This document shows positions 8,826 to 17,547 of a stretch of 64,000 bases of DNA, one piece after another. A program made the position numbers and the translations under genes. The stretch lies in contig NZ_JAGFBU010000001.1 of the NCBI RefSeq assembly GCF_017948675.1, positions 62,001 to 126,000 on the forward strand, given 5' to 3'. The DNA is from Flavobacterium flabelliforme. GTDB lineage: Bacteria > Bacteroidota > Bacteroidia > Flavobacteriales > Flavobacteriaceae. A model generated the notes under the pieces. That model was not told where the DNA came from, searched no databases, and saw nothing but the letters and a program-made list of their open reading frames with translations. Every line of letters begins with the position of its first letter. The stretch's first letter is position 1.

Positions 8826-8883
8826 AAAAAAACGTATTTCATTCATTTTCAAATATTAATTTGCGAAAATGTGTGAAATACGT
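8826..8883. terminator. Long stem-loop between convergent M14 and Nudix genes
   Basis: ACGTATTTCA at 8832-8841 pairs with TGAAATACGT at 8874-8883, and CATTTTC pairs with GAAAATG inside. The A-run ahead of it gives a T-run when read from the minus strand, so it suits the Nudix gene best. Confidence 0.75.
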
Positions 8884-8921
8884 GTTTAAAACTAATCTGC
8901 TTTTTTAAAAATAAAATAGTA

Positions 8922-9518
8922 CTAAATACTCTCTTCCTCAAACAATAATTTTATGTTTTCGTAGGAATTTTTTAATGTTTCTTTGATTTGCTCCGGATTC
9001 AACCAAGCGACTTTTTCAATTCCTTCTTCTAATTGGCCTTTTGGAGTCCCTTCAAAATCAGATTGCATTTCGAACCAATGGGTTATTTTTAACTTATACT
9101 TCCCATTTCTTCTAAAAACATGATACGTTTTTTGAAGTTTATGCGAAATTGTAAGACCATTTACACCAGTTTCCTCCTCTACTTCACGCATCGCGGTATC
9201 CTCAATTTCTTCTCCTTTTTCGATACCTCCTTTAGGTAAATCCCACTTTCCATTTCTAAAAATGAATAACACTTCCCCCTTTTTATTATATACTAAGCCT
9301 CCTCCTGCTTTACAAACAGGAATTTTAGCTTTTAAAGTCTTCATTATCAAGCTTTCATCAGGATGATATAAATAGGCTTTATTAATTTTATTTTGAAATA
9401 TTTTGACGATAAGTTGCTCTATGTCAATACTCTCTAACAGAAATAATTGAAAATCTGTCTCCTTGGAGATGTGATTTGTCAAAAAAAGTGGCTTGTCGTT
9501 AACAAAAACTTTATACAT
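8922..9518 (-). CDS. Nudix hydrolase
   Basis: The 198-residue protein holds a complete Nudix box, running from GGIEKGEE to REVEEETGV (about residues 97-119). This binds the Mg ions that hydrolyse nucleoside diphosphates linked to another moiety. An N-terminal ~65-residue segment (MYKVFVNDKPLFLTN onward) precedes the fold and is not recognised. The substrate cannot be read from the sequence. It is divergent from pyrE, and its start codon overlaps the pyrE -7 element. Confidence 0.88.
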   Translation of the reverse strand: MYKVFVNDKPLFLTNHISKETDFQLFLLESIDIEQLIVKIFQNKINKAYLYHPDESLIMKTLKAKIPVCKAGGGLVYNKKGEVLFIFRNGKWDLPKGGIEKGEEIEDTAMREVEEETGVNGLTISHKLQKTYHVFRRNGKYKLKITHWFEMQSDFEGTPKGQLEEGIEKVAWLNPEQIKETLKNSYENIKLLFEEESI

Positions 9519-9521
9519 TTG
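9514..9521 (+). promoter_or_regulatory. Promoter -7 element of pyrE
   Basis: TACATTTG matches TAnnTTTG and ends only four bases before the pyrE ATG at 9526. The transcript would start at or next to the start codon. Confidence 0.5.
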
Positions 9522-9525
9522 TACT

Positions 9526-10173
9526 ATGATTTTTAATAAAGAAACCGCCGAAAAAACAGCCGAATTCCTTTTGCAAATAAATGCAATTAAATTGAATCCA
9601 AGAAATCCTTTTACATGGGCTTCTGGATGGAAATCGCCAATTTATTGTGATAATCGATTAATTCTCTCATTTCCAGCAGTAAGAAATTATGTTAGAGATG
9701 AATTTTCGAAAAACATTGAGAAACAATTTGGAAAACCAGATGTTATTGCTGGAGTTGCCACTGGAGCAATAGGTATTGGTATTCTAGTTGCAGAAAGCAT
9801 GGGATTACCATTCGTTTATGTACGTCCAGAAGCTAAAAAACACGGTAGACAAAATCAAGTAGAAGGTTTTTTACAAAAAGGACAAAATGTTGTTGTAGTA
9901 GAGGATTTGATTAGTACGGGAAATAGTAGTTTACTTGCAGTAGAGGCTTTGCGTGAAGCAGGTGCCAACGTAAAAGGTATGGCTGCAATATTCACTTACG
10001 GATTTAATGTTGCAGAAGAAAATTTTAAATCCGCAAATATTGATTTATTTACTTTAAGTAATTACCAAAATCTATTGAATTTGGCAGTTGCAAAAAGATA
10101 CATTACAGAAGAAGAGGAACAAACCTTGAGAGAATGGAATGTAAGTCCATCTACTTGGAATATTGAAATATAA
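9526..10173 (+). CDS. pyrE: Orotate phosphoribosyltransferase
   Basis: This enzyme joins orotate to PRPP to make OMP in pyrimidine synthesis. It has 215 residues from the ATG at 9526. The PRPP loop VVVVEDLISTGNSS (about residues 123-136) and the ASGWKSPIYCDNR segment are typical. The frame extends back to 9493, but that part lies upstream of the predicted transcription start. An SRPBCC-family gene follows 18 bases later and is probably cotranscribed. Confidence 0.94.
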   Translation: MIFNKETAEKTAEFLLQINAIKLNPRNPFTWASGWKSPIYCDNRLILSFPAVRNYVRDEFSKNIEKQFGKPDVIAGVATGAIGIGILVAESMGLPFVYVRPEAKKHGRQNQVEGFLQKGQNVVVVEDLISTGNSSLLAVEALREAGANVKGMAAIFTYGFNVAEENFKSANIDLFTLSNYQNLLNLAVAKRYITEEEEQTLREWNVSPSTWNIEI

Positions 10174-10191
10174 TAATCAAAATATAAAATG

Positions 10192-10584
10192 ATGAACTTA
10201 GAAAGCCCTAAAGTTAGCGTTCAAAAATCAGCTCAAGAATTATTTGACTTATTAACGGATGTAAAAAATTTCGGAACGTTAATGCCAGAAAACATCGCTA
10301 AATTTGAAGTAATTGGTGAAGATGCATTTATTTTTGGATTAAAAGGAATGCCAGAAATTAAACTAAAAATGAAGGAAAAAGTCGCGCCAAACAAAGTGGT
10401 TTTAGGAGCGGCAAGTGATAAACTTCCTTTTACTTTAGTTGCAAACATAGAAAGTGTATCAGATTCATCAAGTGAAGTAAAGCTTGATTTTGAAGGAGAT
10501 TTCAACCCAATGATGGCAATGATGATCAAAGGACCAATTAGTAAGTTTATCGAAACTTTAGCAAGCAATATGCATAAATTATAA
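10192..10584 (+). CDS. Small SRPBCC/START-like protein
   Basis: The protein has about 130 residues; the start could also be the adjacent ATG at 10189. The alternation of a short N-terminal strand, SAQELFDLLTDVKNFGTLMPENI and repeated beta strands fits the SRPBCC ligand-binding fold. The C-terminal helix (FIETLASNMHKL) fits as well. No ligand or enzymatic role can be assigned. It follows pyrE closely and ends before a terminator shared with birA. Confidence 0.7.
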   Translation: MNLESPKVSVQKSAQELFDLLTDVKNFGTLMPENIAKFEVIGEDAFIFGLKGMPEIKLKMKEKVAPNKVVLGAASDKLPFTLVANIESVSDSSSEVKLDFEGDFNPMMAMMIKGPISKFIETLASNMHKL

Positions 10585-10609
10585 GTTTCAAAACATTATA
10601 ACAATAACT

Positions 10610-10657
10610 AAAAGGAGAAAAAAATTTCACGAAAGTGTCTATTTTTTCTCCTTTTTT
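10610..10657. terminator. Bidirectional terminator between the SRPBCC gene and birA
   Basis: AAAAGGAGAAAAAA pairs with TTTTTTCTCCTTTT, with an inner CAC-GAAA-GTG hairpin. It serves both convergent genes. Confidence 0.85.
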
Positions 10658-10658
10658 A

Positions 10659-11387
10659 TTAATACAACATTTGGATTTCTTTAATATCAAATTCAGAAAC
10701 AGTATCATCTTCCAAGATAACTTCTAACTTACCAATTTGAGAAACTCCTTGAATAATTCCCATAAAGTGATTTTTCTTTTGATCTGAAAAAGGCATCGGA
10801 ATTCCTTTTTTAAATAATTTATTACTATAACTTTCCCACAAGAAATCTTTTTTATTTGTACATCCCTTTATTTTATTTTCCAAACAGTCAACAATAGAAA
10901 AAAGTAGCTTTTCTTTATTAAAATCTTTATTACAAATAACCGCTAAAGAAGATGCTTTTGGTAAGTTTTCAAAATTAGTTTGATTTACATTGAGTCCTAA
11001 ACCGACAATTGAAACAATTTTTCCGTCACTTTTTATACTATTTTCAATCAAAATGCCACCAATCTTTTTGTTATATGACATAATGTCGTTAGGCCATTTA
11101 ATACTAAGATTAGGAATGTTTAAAGTTTCTAGAACTTCAATTACAGCAAGAGAAATGGCAATATTGAGATTGAAAATTTGATTAATATCAGATAAAAAAT
11201 CCTTAACCAAAATACTCATTATTAAGTTTTTACTCGTTTCAGAAGCCCATATAGAACCCATCTGTCCTTTTCCTTTCGTTTGATTCTCAGCTGTTATGAC
11301 AGTAAAATTCTCCAGCTCTTGTTTGTTCGATAAAGCCTTTAAGAACTCATTTGTTGAATCTATGGCATCGAGTTTGATTAGTTTCAT
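10659..11387 (-). CDS. birA: Biotin--[acetyl-CoA-carboxylase] ligase (no repressor domain)
   Basis: The ligase activates biotin with ATP and attaches it to the carboxyl carrier protein of acetyl-CoA carboxylase. From the ATG at 11387 it is 242 residues. DSTNEFL opens the fold, and TKGKGQMGSIWASE stands in place of the classical GRGRxGRxW loop. SIKWPNDI and KKIGGILIE are present. It lacks the N-terminal HTH of E. coli BirA, so it should not itself repress transcription. A dyad at 11404-11424 lies in the predicted leader. Confidence 0.9.
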   Translation of the reverse strand: MKLIKLDAIDSTNEFLKALSNKQELENFTVITAENQTKGKGQMGSIWASETSKNLIMSILVKDFLSDINQIFNLNIAISLAVIEVLETLNIPNLSIKWPNDIMSYNKKIGGILIENSIKSDGKIVSIVGLGLNVNQTNFENLPKASSLAVICNKDFNKEKLLFSIVDCLENKIKGCTNKKDFLWESYSNKLFKKGIPMPFSDQKKNHFMGIIQGVSQIGKLEVILEDDTVSEFDIKEIQMLY

Positions 11388-11403
11388 TATACCTTTTTTG
11401 ATC

Positions 11404-11438
11404 AACAGAATTTAATATTCTGTTAAGGTTCAAAAATA
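11404..11438 (-). promoter_or_regulatory. birA promoter with a leader dyad
   Basis: TATTTTTG on the minus strand (11431-11438) fits TAnnTTTG. AACAGAAT-N5-ATTCTGTT (11404-11424) follows immediately and would lie at the transcript's 5' end, as an operator or RNA hairpin. Confidence 0.4.
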
Positions 11439-11482
11439 ATCACAAAAAATGGTAACTTTACAAACTTATATAAAAATAATTC

Positions 11483-11854
11483 ATGGCGAAAAAGACGATA
11501 AATAATGACATCCTATTAGCGAATATCATTAACGGAATAGAAGAAGTAAAAGGAAATGATATTACTGTACTTGATTTAAGAGAAATAGACACAGCAGTTT
11601 GTGATTATTTTGTCATTTGCAATGGTAACTCTAATACACAAGTAAATGCCATTGTCAACTCAATCCAAAAAATAGTTTCAAAAGAAATGAAAGACAAGCC
11701 TTGGCATGTTGAAGGAACAGACAATGCCGAATGGGTACTAATGGATTACGTAAATATTGTTGTACATGTGTTCCAAAAGCACATCAGAGAATATTACAAC
11801 ATCGAAAGTTTATGGGGCGATGCAAAAATAACAACCATTGAAAACAAATACTAA
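11483..11854 (+). CDS. rsfS: Ribosomal silencing factor RsfS
   Basis: The 123-residue protein matches the RsfS/Iojap family. It has DLREIDTAVCDYFVICNG near residues 31-48, HVEGTDNAEWVLMDY near 75-89, and VHVFQKHIREYYNIESLW toward the end. RsfS binds L14 on the 50S subunit and blocks subunit joining in starved cells. The gene is divergent from birA and lies 19 bases ahead of ftsH, suggesting cotranscription with it. Confidence 0.94.
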   Translation: MAKKTINNDILLANIINGIEEVKGNDITVLDLREIDTAVCDYFVICNGNSNTQVNAIVNSIQKIVSKEMKDKPWHVEGTDNAEWVLMDYVNIVVHVFQKHIREYYNIESLWGDAKITTIENKY

Positions 11855-11873
11855 AGACACATAATCCGTAGTA

Positions 11874-13799
11874 ATGGCTAAAGAAAATAATCCAAATCCA
11901 AATAAGTTCAAGGTAAGTCCGTGGTTAATTTATACTGCAATACTGTTAATTTTCTTATTTATAAGTTTCATAACTGGAGGTTCTAATATTAATGAACCGG
12001 GACAATTGACATCTTCTAAGTTTAACGACTATTTAGAAAAAGGTCAAATAGAAAAAGTAACTGTTTACAACAAAACAGAAGCAGAAGTATATCTTAATGC
12101 TGCTGCATTAAAAGAGGCTGAACATAAAAAAGTTTCTAAAGATGTTTTTGACAGACCTAATAAAGGACCTCATTACACTTTTGATATTGGTAATGATCAA
12201 ATTTTTCAAACAAAATTAGAAAAAGCAGTTGCTGAAGGAAAGTTGAAAGATTTCAATTTTTTACCTAAAAACAATTGGTCAGATATTTTAATGAGCTTGT
12301 TACCAATAATTATCATAGTTGCCGTATGGATCTTTATCATGAGAAAAATGTCTGGCGGCGGTGGCGGTGGCGGTGGTCAGATTTTCAATATTGGAAAATC
12401 AAAAGCAAAACTATTTGATGAAAAAACAGATATCAAAACCACCTTTAAAGATGTAGCTGGTTTAGAAGGAGCAAAAGAAGAAATTCAAGAAATTGTAGAG
12501 TTCTTAAAAAACCCTGAAAAATACACTAATCTGGGAGGTAAAATACCAAAAGGCGCCTTGCTCGTTGGTCCTCCAGGAACTGGTAAAACCTTATTAGCGA
12601 AAGCTGTTGCGGGTGAAGCACAAGTGCCTTTTTTCTCTTTATCAGGTTCTGATTTTGTAGAAATGTTTGTAGGTGTAGGTGCGTCACGAGTTCGTGATTT
12701 GTTTAAACAAGCTAAAGAAAAATCTCCCGCTATTATCTTCATTGACGAAATAGATGCTGTTGGTAGAGCTAGAGGAAAAAGCAATATGTCTGGTGGGAAT
12801 GATGAACGTGAGAACACACTAAATCAATTACTTACAGAAATGGATGGTTTTGGAACTAATTCTAATGTTATTGTTTTGGCAGCAACCAATAGAGCTGATG
12901 TTCTTGACAAAGCCTTAATGAGAGCAGGTCGATTTGACAGACAAATATTTGTTGATTTGCCAGATATTAGAGAAAGAGCCGAAATTTTTCAAGTTCACTT
13001 AGCTCCTATCAAAAAAGTAGAAGGTCTAGATTTAGATTTCTTAGCCAAACAAACTCCAGGTTTCTCTGGTGCTGACATCGCAAATGTATGTAATGAAGCA
13101 GCTCTTATAGCAGCTCGTCATAACAAAACAGCAGTAGATAGACAAGATTTTCTTGATGCAGTTGATAGAATTATTGGTGGTTTGGAAAAGAAAAATAAAA
13201 TTATCACTCCTGAAGAAAAAAGAGCAATCGCTATTCATGAAGCTGGACATGCAACCGTAAGTTGGATGCTAGAACATGCAGCACCGTTAATTAAAGTAAC
13301 TATTGTTCCTCGTGGACAAAGTTTAGGAGCAGCTTGGTACCTTCCAGAAGAAAGACAAATTGTAAGAACAGATCAAATGTTAGATGAAATGTGTGCTACA
13401 ATGGGAGGAAGAGCAGCTGAAAAAGTTACTTTTGATAGAATTTCTACAGGTGCATTGAGTGATTTAGAGAAAGTAACACGTCAAGCTCGTGCGATGGTTA
13501 CTATTTACGGATTGAATGAAAAAATAGGAAACGTTACTTATTACGATTCAACCGGACAAAGTGAATATAACTTCTCTAAACCTTATTCTGATGAGACTGC
13601 AAAAATAATTGATGCTGAAATATCAGAATTAATTGAAGGTCAGTACAAAAGAGCCATTCAAATATTAGAAGAAAACAAAGACAAGTTGAATCAACTTGCC
13701 GATATTTTAATTGAAAAAGAAGTTATTTTTAAGGATGATTTAGAAGCAATCTTCGGAAAAAGAAATTGGGATAAAAATCTAGAAGAAGTAGTTTCATAA
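11874..13799 (+). CDS. ftsH: ATP-dependent zinc metalloprotease FtsH
   Basis: FtsH is a membrane AAA+ protease that degrades misfolded membrane proteins and short-lived regulators. The 641-residue protein has TM1 (about 16-36), a periplasmic domain, TM2 (about 140-158), and a run of eight glycines (about 164-171). The AAA domain has Walker A GPPGTGKT (about 232), Walker [10 protein letters not shown] and the SRH region. The zinc site HEAGH sits near 455. Its cytoplasmic LUD-cdsA-psd neighbours are separated from it by a strong terminator and a new promoter. Confidence 0.97.
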   Translation: MAKENNPNPNKFKVSPWLIYTAILLIFLFISFITGGSNINEPGQLTSSKFNDYLEKGQIEKVTVYNKTEAEVYLNAAALKEAEHKKVSKDVFDRPNKGPHYTFDIGNDQIFQTKLEKAVAEGKLKDFNFLPKNNWSDILMSLLPIIIIVAVWIFIMRKMSGGGGGGGGQIFNIGKSKAKLFDEKTDIKTTFKDVAGLEGAKEEIQEIVEFLKNPEKYTNLGGKIPKGALLVGPPGTGKTLLAKAVAGEAQVPFFSLSGSDFVEMFVGVGASRVRDLFKQAKEKSPAIIFIDEIDAVGRARGKSNMSGGNDERENTLNQLLTEMDGFGTNSNVIVLAATNRADVLDKALMRAGRFDRQIFVDLPDIRERAEIFQVHLAPIKKVEGLDLDFLAKQTPGFSGADIANVCNEAALIAARHNKTAVDRQDFLDAVDRIIGGLEKKNKIITPEEKRAIAIHEAGHATVSWMLEHAAPLIKVTIVPRGQSLGAAWYLPEERQIVRTDQMLDEMCATMGGRAAEKVTFDRISTGALSDLEKVTRQARAMVTIYGLNEKIGNVTYYDSTGQSEYNFSKPYSDETAKIIDAEISELIEGQYKRAIQILEENKDKLNQLADILIEKEVIFKDDLEAIFGKRNWDKNLEEVVS

Positions 13800-13828
13800 A
13801 AATAACATCAATATTTACATTATTTACA

Positions 13829-13869
13829 AAATCTTAATTCAAAAGCTTCTTTTGAATTAAGATTTTTTT
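13829..13869 (+). terminator. Terminator after ftsH
   Basis: A 17-bp perfect stem (AAATCTTAATTCAAAAG with its complement) around a 3-base loop ends in a T-run. Confidence 0.88.
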
Positions 13870-13876
13870 ATCTTTG
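13869..13876 (+). promoter_or_regulatory. Promoter -7 element of the LUD-cdsA-psd operon
   Basis: TATCTTTG matches TAnnTTTG directly after the ftsH terminator, 38 bases ahead of the LUD-domain gene. Confidence 0.5.
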
Positions 13877-13914
13877 GACGTTTTCAAATAACAAATAAAG
13901 CAGTTTAAAAGTAT

Positions 13915-14517
13915 ATGAGTCTTTTTAGCAAATTTTTTGGTTCTAGCAATCTAGCTTCTGATGAAGAAAAAGAAAGTGAATTTAGTGAGTCCTTTACTAA
14001 AAACACTACCTCTATAGACGAGACATTTATCTTTAATTTCAAAAAAAATGGAGGTAAATTTTTATACTGCGAAAATGCTGATGAAGTAAAAGAGCAATTT
14101 GAAAATATTTTAGAAGAAAACGATTGGTTTGAAAGTGAAGTACTTTGTTATGAACCTGCTCTATATACTATGCTTGATGATAACAAGCTTGTTTATGAAA
14201 AACCTTTAAATCCAAAATTTATTTTTGCTAGTTGTGAAAATTTAATTGCAGATGAAGGCTCTATCCTATTTTCATCAAAACAAATCAAACAAAATAAGCC
14301 AAACGAATTACCAGTCAACATCATTATTTTAGCTAAAACAAGTCAAATCATTGGAGCTAAAAGTGATGGCTTAAGTGCTATCAAAAAAAAATATGAAAGA
14401 GACTACCCAACCAACATCACTACTATAAAATATTTTGAAAAAGTCAAAGAAGAAGACTTTACACAATATGGAAGTTCTGCAAAGAACCTTTATTTATTGC
14501 TTTTAGAAGACCTATAA
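13915..14517 (+). CDS. LUD-domain protein
   Basis: The 200-residue protein has an acidic N-terminal stretch followed by a LUD (lactate utilisation/DUF162) fold. FIFASCENLIADEGSILFSS and NIIILAKTSQIIG are the most family-like strands. LutC and LutB relatives take part in lactate oxidation, but no lutA or lutB lies nearby, so a lactate role is not supported here. It is the first gene of a five-gene run; cdsA begins one base after its stop. Confidence 0.72.
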   Translation: MSLFSKFFGSSNLASDEEKESEFSESFTKNTTSIDETFIFNFKKNGGKFLYCENADEVKEQFENILEENDWFESEVLCYEPALYTMLDDNKLVYEKPLNPKFIFASCENLIADEGSILFSSKQIKQNKPNELPVNIIILAKTSQIIGAKSDGLSAIKKKYERDYPTNITTIKYFEKVKEEDFTQYGSSAKNLYLLLLEDL

Positions 14518-14518
14518 G

Positions 14519-15409
14519 ATGAATGAAACTTTAAAACGGGGTATATCAGGAGCTGTATATATCGTATTATTATTGGTTTCTATTTTATATTCAACCGAAA
14601 CCTTTTTTATATTATTTGGCATCTTTCTGATAATTGCAATTTATGAATTTTGCAATTTGGTTCAAATACATAAAGTATTTCCAATTCTTTTTGGGACTAT
14701 CTTATATACTACTGTGACTTTATTTAGCCATTACAATAAAAGCACTACAGAAAATCTAAATCATATATTTAATACAAAGTTTGCATATACAATCAATATT
14801 GAGACTTTAAATATTATTTTACTTGTAATATGTTTAGTGGTTTCTCTTAAATGTATTCTTTTCTTATTTTATGACAACATTCAAAAAATAAGTAACTCTT
14901 CTAAATATCTTTATTTACTAGGTTACATCATACTTCCTTTTATCTTTATAACTAAAATTTCATTTGGAGTAAAAGATTACAACCCTAAAATAATAATAGG
15001 ATTATTTATATTGGTTTGGACCAACGATACTTTTGCTTATATAGTAGGCAAATCTATTGGTAAAACGAAGTTATTAGAGAAAATATCTCCTAAAAAAACA
15101 GTAGAAGGATTCCTTGGCGGAATTATTTTTGCAGTTTTAGCAGGTTATTTGATATCAAAATATTATATTAAAGCCAGTCCTGAACACAGCGACAGGTCAA
15201 TTCTTATATGGACTTCTATTGCTGTAATAGTAGGAATAGCGGGTACAATAGGAGATTTGATCGAATCTAAATTCAAGCGTATTGCTGGTGTAAAAGATAG
15301 CGGAAGCATAATGCCAGGACACGGAGGCATATTAGATCGTTTAGATAGTGTTATATTTGTAGCACCAATTATTTTTTTGTTTTACCAAATTTTAAACTAT
15401 GTTTCATAA
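14519..15409 (+). CDS. cdsA: Phosphatidate cytidylyltransferase
   Basis: CdsA makes CDP-diacylglycerol from phosphatidic acid and CTP in the cytoplasmic membrane. The 296-residue protein has about eight hydrophobic segments. The family signature near the C-terminus is visible as DLIESKFKRIAGVKDSGSIM followed by PGHGGILDRLDS (about residues 247-278), with the metal-binding aspartates. It overlaps the following psd gene by 11 bases, so its product and the decarboxylase are made from one message. Confidence 0.93.
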   Translation: MNETLKRGISGAVYIVLLLVSILYSTETFFILFGIFLIIAIYEFCNLVQIHKVFPILFGTILYTTVTLFSHYNKSTTENLNHIFNTKFAYTINIETLNIILLVICLVVSLKCILFLFYDNIQKISNSSKYLYLLGYIILPFIFITKISFGVKDYNPKIIIGLFILVWTNDTFAYIVGKSIGKTKLLEKISPKKTVEGFLGGIIFAVLAGYLISKYYIKASPEHSDRSILIWTSIAVIVGIAGTIGDLIESKFKRIAGVKDSGSIMPGHGGILDRLDSVIFVAPIIFLFYQILNYVS

Positions 15410-16052
15410 AGAAGGAACCCAATCTATTTTATTAGGCACTATTTTTACTGCTGTTGTACTATTATTGTCTGATAATTTCATTGACACCAATTGGCTTAAA
15501 ATGGTCATACAGATAGCTGCATTATTAGTGCTCATTATCATTTTACAATTTTTTAGAAATCCTAAAAGAAATGTTATCATCAACGATAGTCAAATACTTG
15601 CACCAGTAGATGGTAAAGTTGTGGTTATTGAGGAAGTATACGAAGGTGAGTATTTCAAAGACAAAAGATTACAAATTTCTATCTTTATGTCACCAATAAA
15701 TGTACATGTAACACGTTATGGACTTAGCGGTTTAGTAAAATTTAGCAAATATCATCCTGGAAAGTTCTTAGTCGCTTGGCATCCAAAAGCTAGTGAGGAA
15801 AATGAAAGAACGACAATTGTTATAGAAAATAATACTTTTGGAGAAGTATTATACCGTCAAATTGCTGGAGCTTTAGCCCGCAGAATTGTAAATTATGCAG
15901 AAGAAGGTACAACTGTAGTTCAAGGTACAGATGCAGGATTTATAAAATTTGGCTCAAGAATTGATATTTTTTTACCATTAGGAACACCAATAAATGTTAC
16001 TTTAAATGAAGTGGCAGTAGGTGGAAAAACAGTTATAGCTACAAAACAGTAA
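15399..16052 (+). CDS. psd: Phosphatidylserine decarboxylase family protein
   Basis: This enzyme decarboxylates phosphatidylserine to phosphatidylethanolamine. The 217-residue protein is of the short Psd class, with an N-terminal hydrophobic hairpin (about 8-50). The conserved APVDGKVV and SIFMSPINVHVTR segments are present, as is FIKFGSRIDIFLP near residue 190. The GS of that last motif is the predicted self-cleavage site that creates the pyruvoyl group. It overlaps cdsA upstream, and its stop codon overlaps the next start (TAATG). Confidence 0.92.
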   Translation: MFHKEGTQSILLGTIFTAVVLLLSDNFIDTNWLKMVIQIAALLVLIIILQFFRNPKRNVIINDSQILAPVDGKVVVIEEVYEGEYFKDKRLQISIFMSPINVHVTRYGLSGLVKFSKYHPGKFLVAWHPKASEENERTTIVIENNTFGEVLYRQIAGALARRIVNYAEEGTTVVQGTDAGFIKFGSRIDIFLPLGTPINVTLNEVAVGGKTVIATKQ

Positions 16053-16321
16053 TGACTCAGAAAGATTTAGATACTCAATTCTTAGAAGCTGTTGAAATAG
16101 CTTCTAAAATGACTCAGGCATCTTTACCACAAGATGTTCAATTGCGCCTATATGCTTCATACAAACAAGCTACGTTAGGAACTGTGGATCTAAAACAAAA
16201 TTCATCCTATCATTTGAGAGATGCTTTTAAGACGAACGCTTGGATGCAGATCAGTCATCTTAGTATAGATGAAGCCAAGCAACAATATATAGAAATGATT
16301 CATTCGTTATTTAAAAAATAA
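16052..16321 (+). CDS. Acyl-CoA-binding protein (ACBP)
   Basis: The 89-residue all-helical protein matches the ACBP family. It has the LRLYASYKQATLG segment (about residues 31-43) with the lysine/tyrosine acyl-CoA contacts, then AFKTNAWMQISHLSIDEAKQ. ACBPs hold long-chain acyl-CoA in the cytoplasm. They are universal in eukaryotes and patchy in bacteria. Its start overlaps the psd stop, so translational coupling with phospholipid synthesis is likely. Confidence 0.85.
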   Translation: MTQKDLDTQFLEAVEIASKMTQASLPQDVQLRLYASYKQATLGTVDLKQNSSYHLRDAFKTNAWMQISHLSIDEAKQQYIEMIHSLFKK

Positions 16322-16328
16322 TCTAATT

Positions 16329-17102
16329 ATGAAAAAATTATATTTTTGGATTCCGTTAGTCTCTTTTTTGGGTTTTTTAAATTCTTGTAATGAAAAAAAA
16401 TTAATTGAAGTTGTTGAAGTTCCATTACCTACTACGGTAGAAAAAAAAGTAGTAATGGGGTCACCTGATGATGTAAGAGCAGATGAGGGATCTTTTCAAA
16501 TGGACAGATTACCTTATCCTTATGATGCCCTAAAACCGGACATATCAGCGACTGCATTAGAAATTCATTATTCAAAACATTATTTAACTTACACTAATAA
16601 CTTAAACAAAGCACTATTAGGAACTCCTTTAGAAAACCTAACAATTGAAGAAGTAGTATCTAAATTAGACCCTAATGACGAAGCACTTCGGAACAATGCT
16701 GGTGGTTATTATAACCATTCGCTGTATTGGAAATGTATGGCTCCTAATACAGGAGGTGAACCAAATGGAACTTTAGGCGAAGCCATTATTAAAGATTTTG
16801 GTTCGTTTGGTACCTTTAGTACTTCTTTTAAAAATCAAGCAACGAAACACTTTGGGTCTGGATGGGCTTGGCTAATAGTTGATAAAACAGGCAAACTACA
16901 AGTAACCAGCACTTCTAATCAAGACAATCCTCTTATGAGAAATGCAGCTGTTCCTGGAACTCCAATATTAGCCTTAGATGTTTGGGAACACGCTTACTAT
17001 TTAGACTACCAATACAAAAGAGCTAATTATGTAGATGACTTTTTTAACAACATTAATTGGAAAAAAGTAGAAGAATTTTATGAAGCTGCATTAAAAAAAT
17101 AA
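16329..17102 (+). CDS. Lipoprotein Fe/Mn superoxide dismutase
   Basis: The 257-residue protein starts with a lipoprotein signal peptide whose lipobox is LNSC (cysteine about residue 20). After a ~50-residue linker comes a complete Fe/Mn SOD domain. The expected metal ligands are all present: the first His in EIHYSKHY, a second in NHSLYW, and Asp and His in LDVWEHAYYLDY. Most Fe/Mn SODs are cytoplasmic and begin at the PYPYDAL motif. This one is predicted to sit on a membrane surface outside the cytoplasm. It ends the LUD-cdsA-psd-ACBP run. Confidence 0.9.
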   Translation: MKKLYFWIPLVSFLGFLNSCNEKKLIEVVEVPLPTTVEKKVVMGSPDDVRADEGSFQMDRLPYPYDALKPDISATALEIHYSKHYLTYTNNLNKALLGTPLENLTIEEVVSKLDPNDEALRNNAGGYYNHSLYWKCMAPNTGGEPNGTLGEAIIKDFGSFGTFSTSFKNQATKHFGSGWAWLIVDKTGKLQVTSTSNQDNPLMRNAAVPGTPILALDVWEHAYYLDYQYKRANYVDDFFNNINWKKVEEFYEAALKK

Positions 17103-17121
17103 TTCTCTTTTTTGAACATAT

Positions 17122-17160
17122 AAAATACTGCTACGGAAACGTAACAGTATTTTTTTTTTT
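17122..17160 (+). terminator. Terminator after the SOD gene
   Basis: AAAATACTG pairs with CAGTATTTT, with an inner TACG-GAAA-CGTA, and more than ten T follow. Confidence 0.88.
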
Positions 17161-17523
17161 ATAATCGTTACTTACAATTTTAAAAAAACAATACTAGTAT
17201 TAAGAATAATTTTGTTCCATTTTTTTATTACCACTTATTTTCAAAAATTCTACAAAAGCATTCTTAATATAGCATAATTTTAATGCTCTGTACTGTGTGA
17301 GTGTTTTAATTTAAAATAAAAACACAAACCTCTGATGTTCTATTTTTTTTTTAGCAATTCATCGATTGAATTATTAGAAAACAAAGCTCTTAATTTATGT
17401 AACGCAGTTCTAATTTAGGTTTTAATTAAACACAAACTTTAGTATATAATTAAACTACTTAACATCGGGTATTTACCTGTTATAAATAAATCTTAATATA
17501 GATTAGGATTGTATCCTTTTTCA
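17161..17523. other. Non-coding AT-rich gap
   Basis: No gene is supported in these ~360 bases. A TAATTTTG string (17207-17214) would be a good -7 element on the plus strand. Downstream are two small hairpins, AGCAT...ATGCT near 17272-17289 and GTGTTTT...AAAACAC near 17302-17326. A small RNA is possible but not shown. AATACTAGTATT at 17190-17201 is a 12-bp palindrome. Confidence 0.35.
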
Positions 17524-17531
17524 TAAATTTG
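17524..17531 (+). promoter_or_regulatory. Promoter -7 element of the OstA-like gene
   Basis: TAAATTTG matches TAnnTTTG 16 bases before the TTG start at 17548. Confidence 0.5.
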
Positions 17532-17547
17532 ACAAAAATTAAATCCT

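Noticed and set aside
13915..14517. Lactate utilisation operon
   Set aside because: The LUD gene stands alone without lutA or lutB and belongs to a phospholipid gene run.
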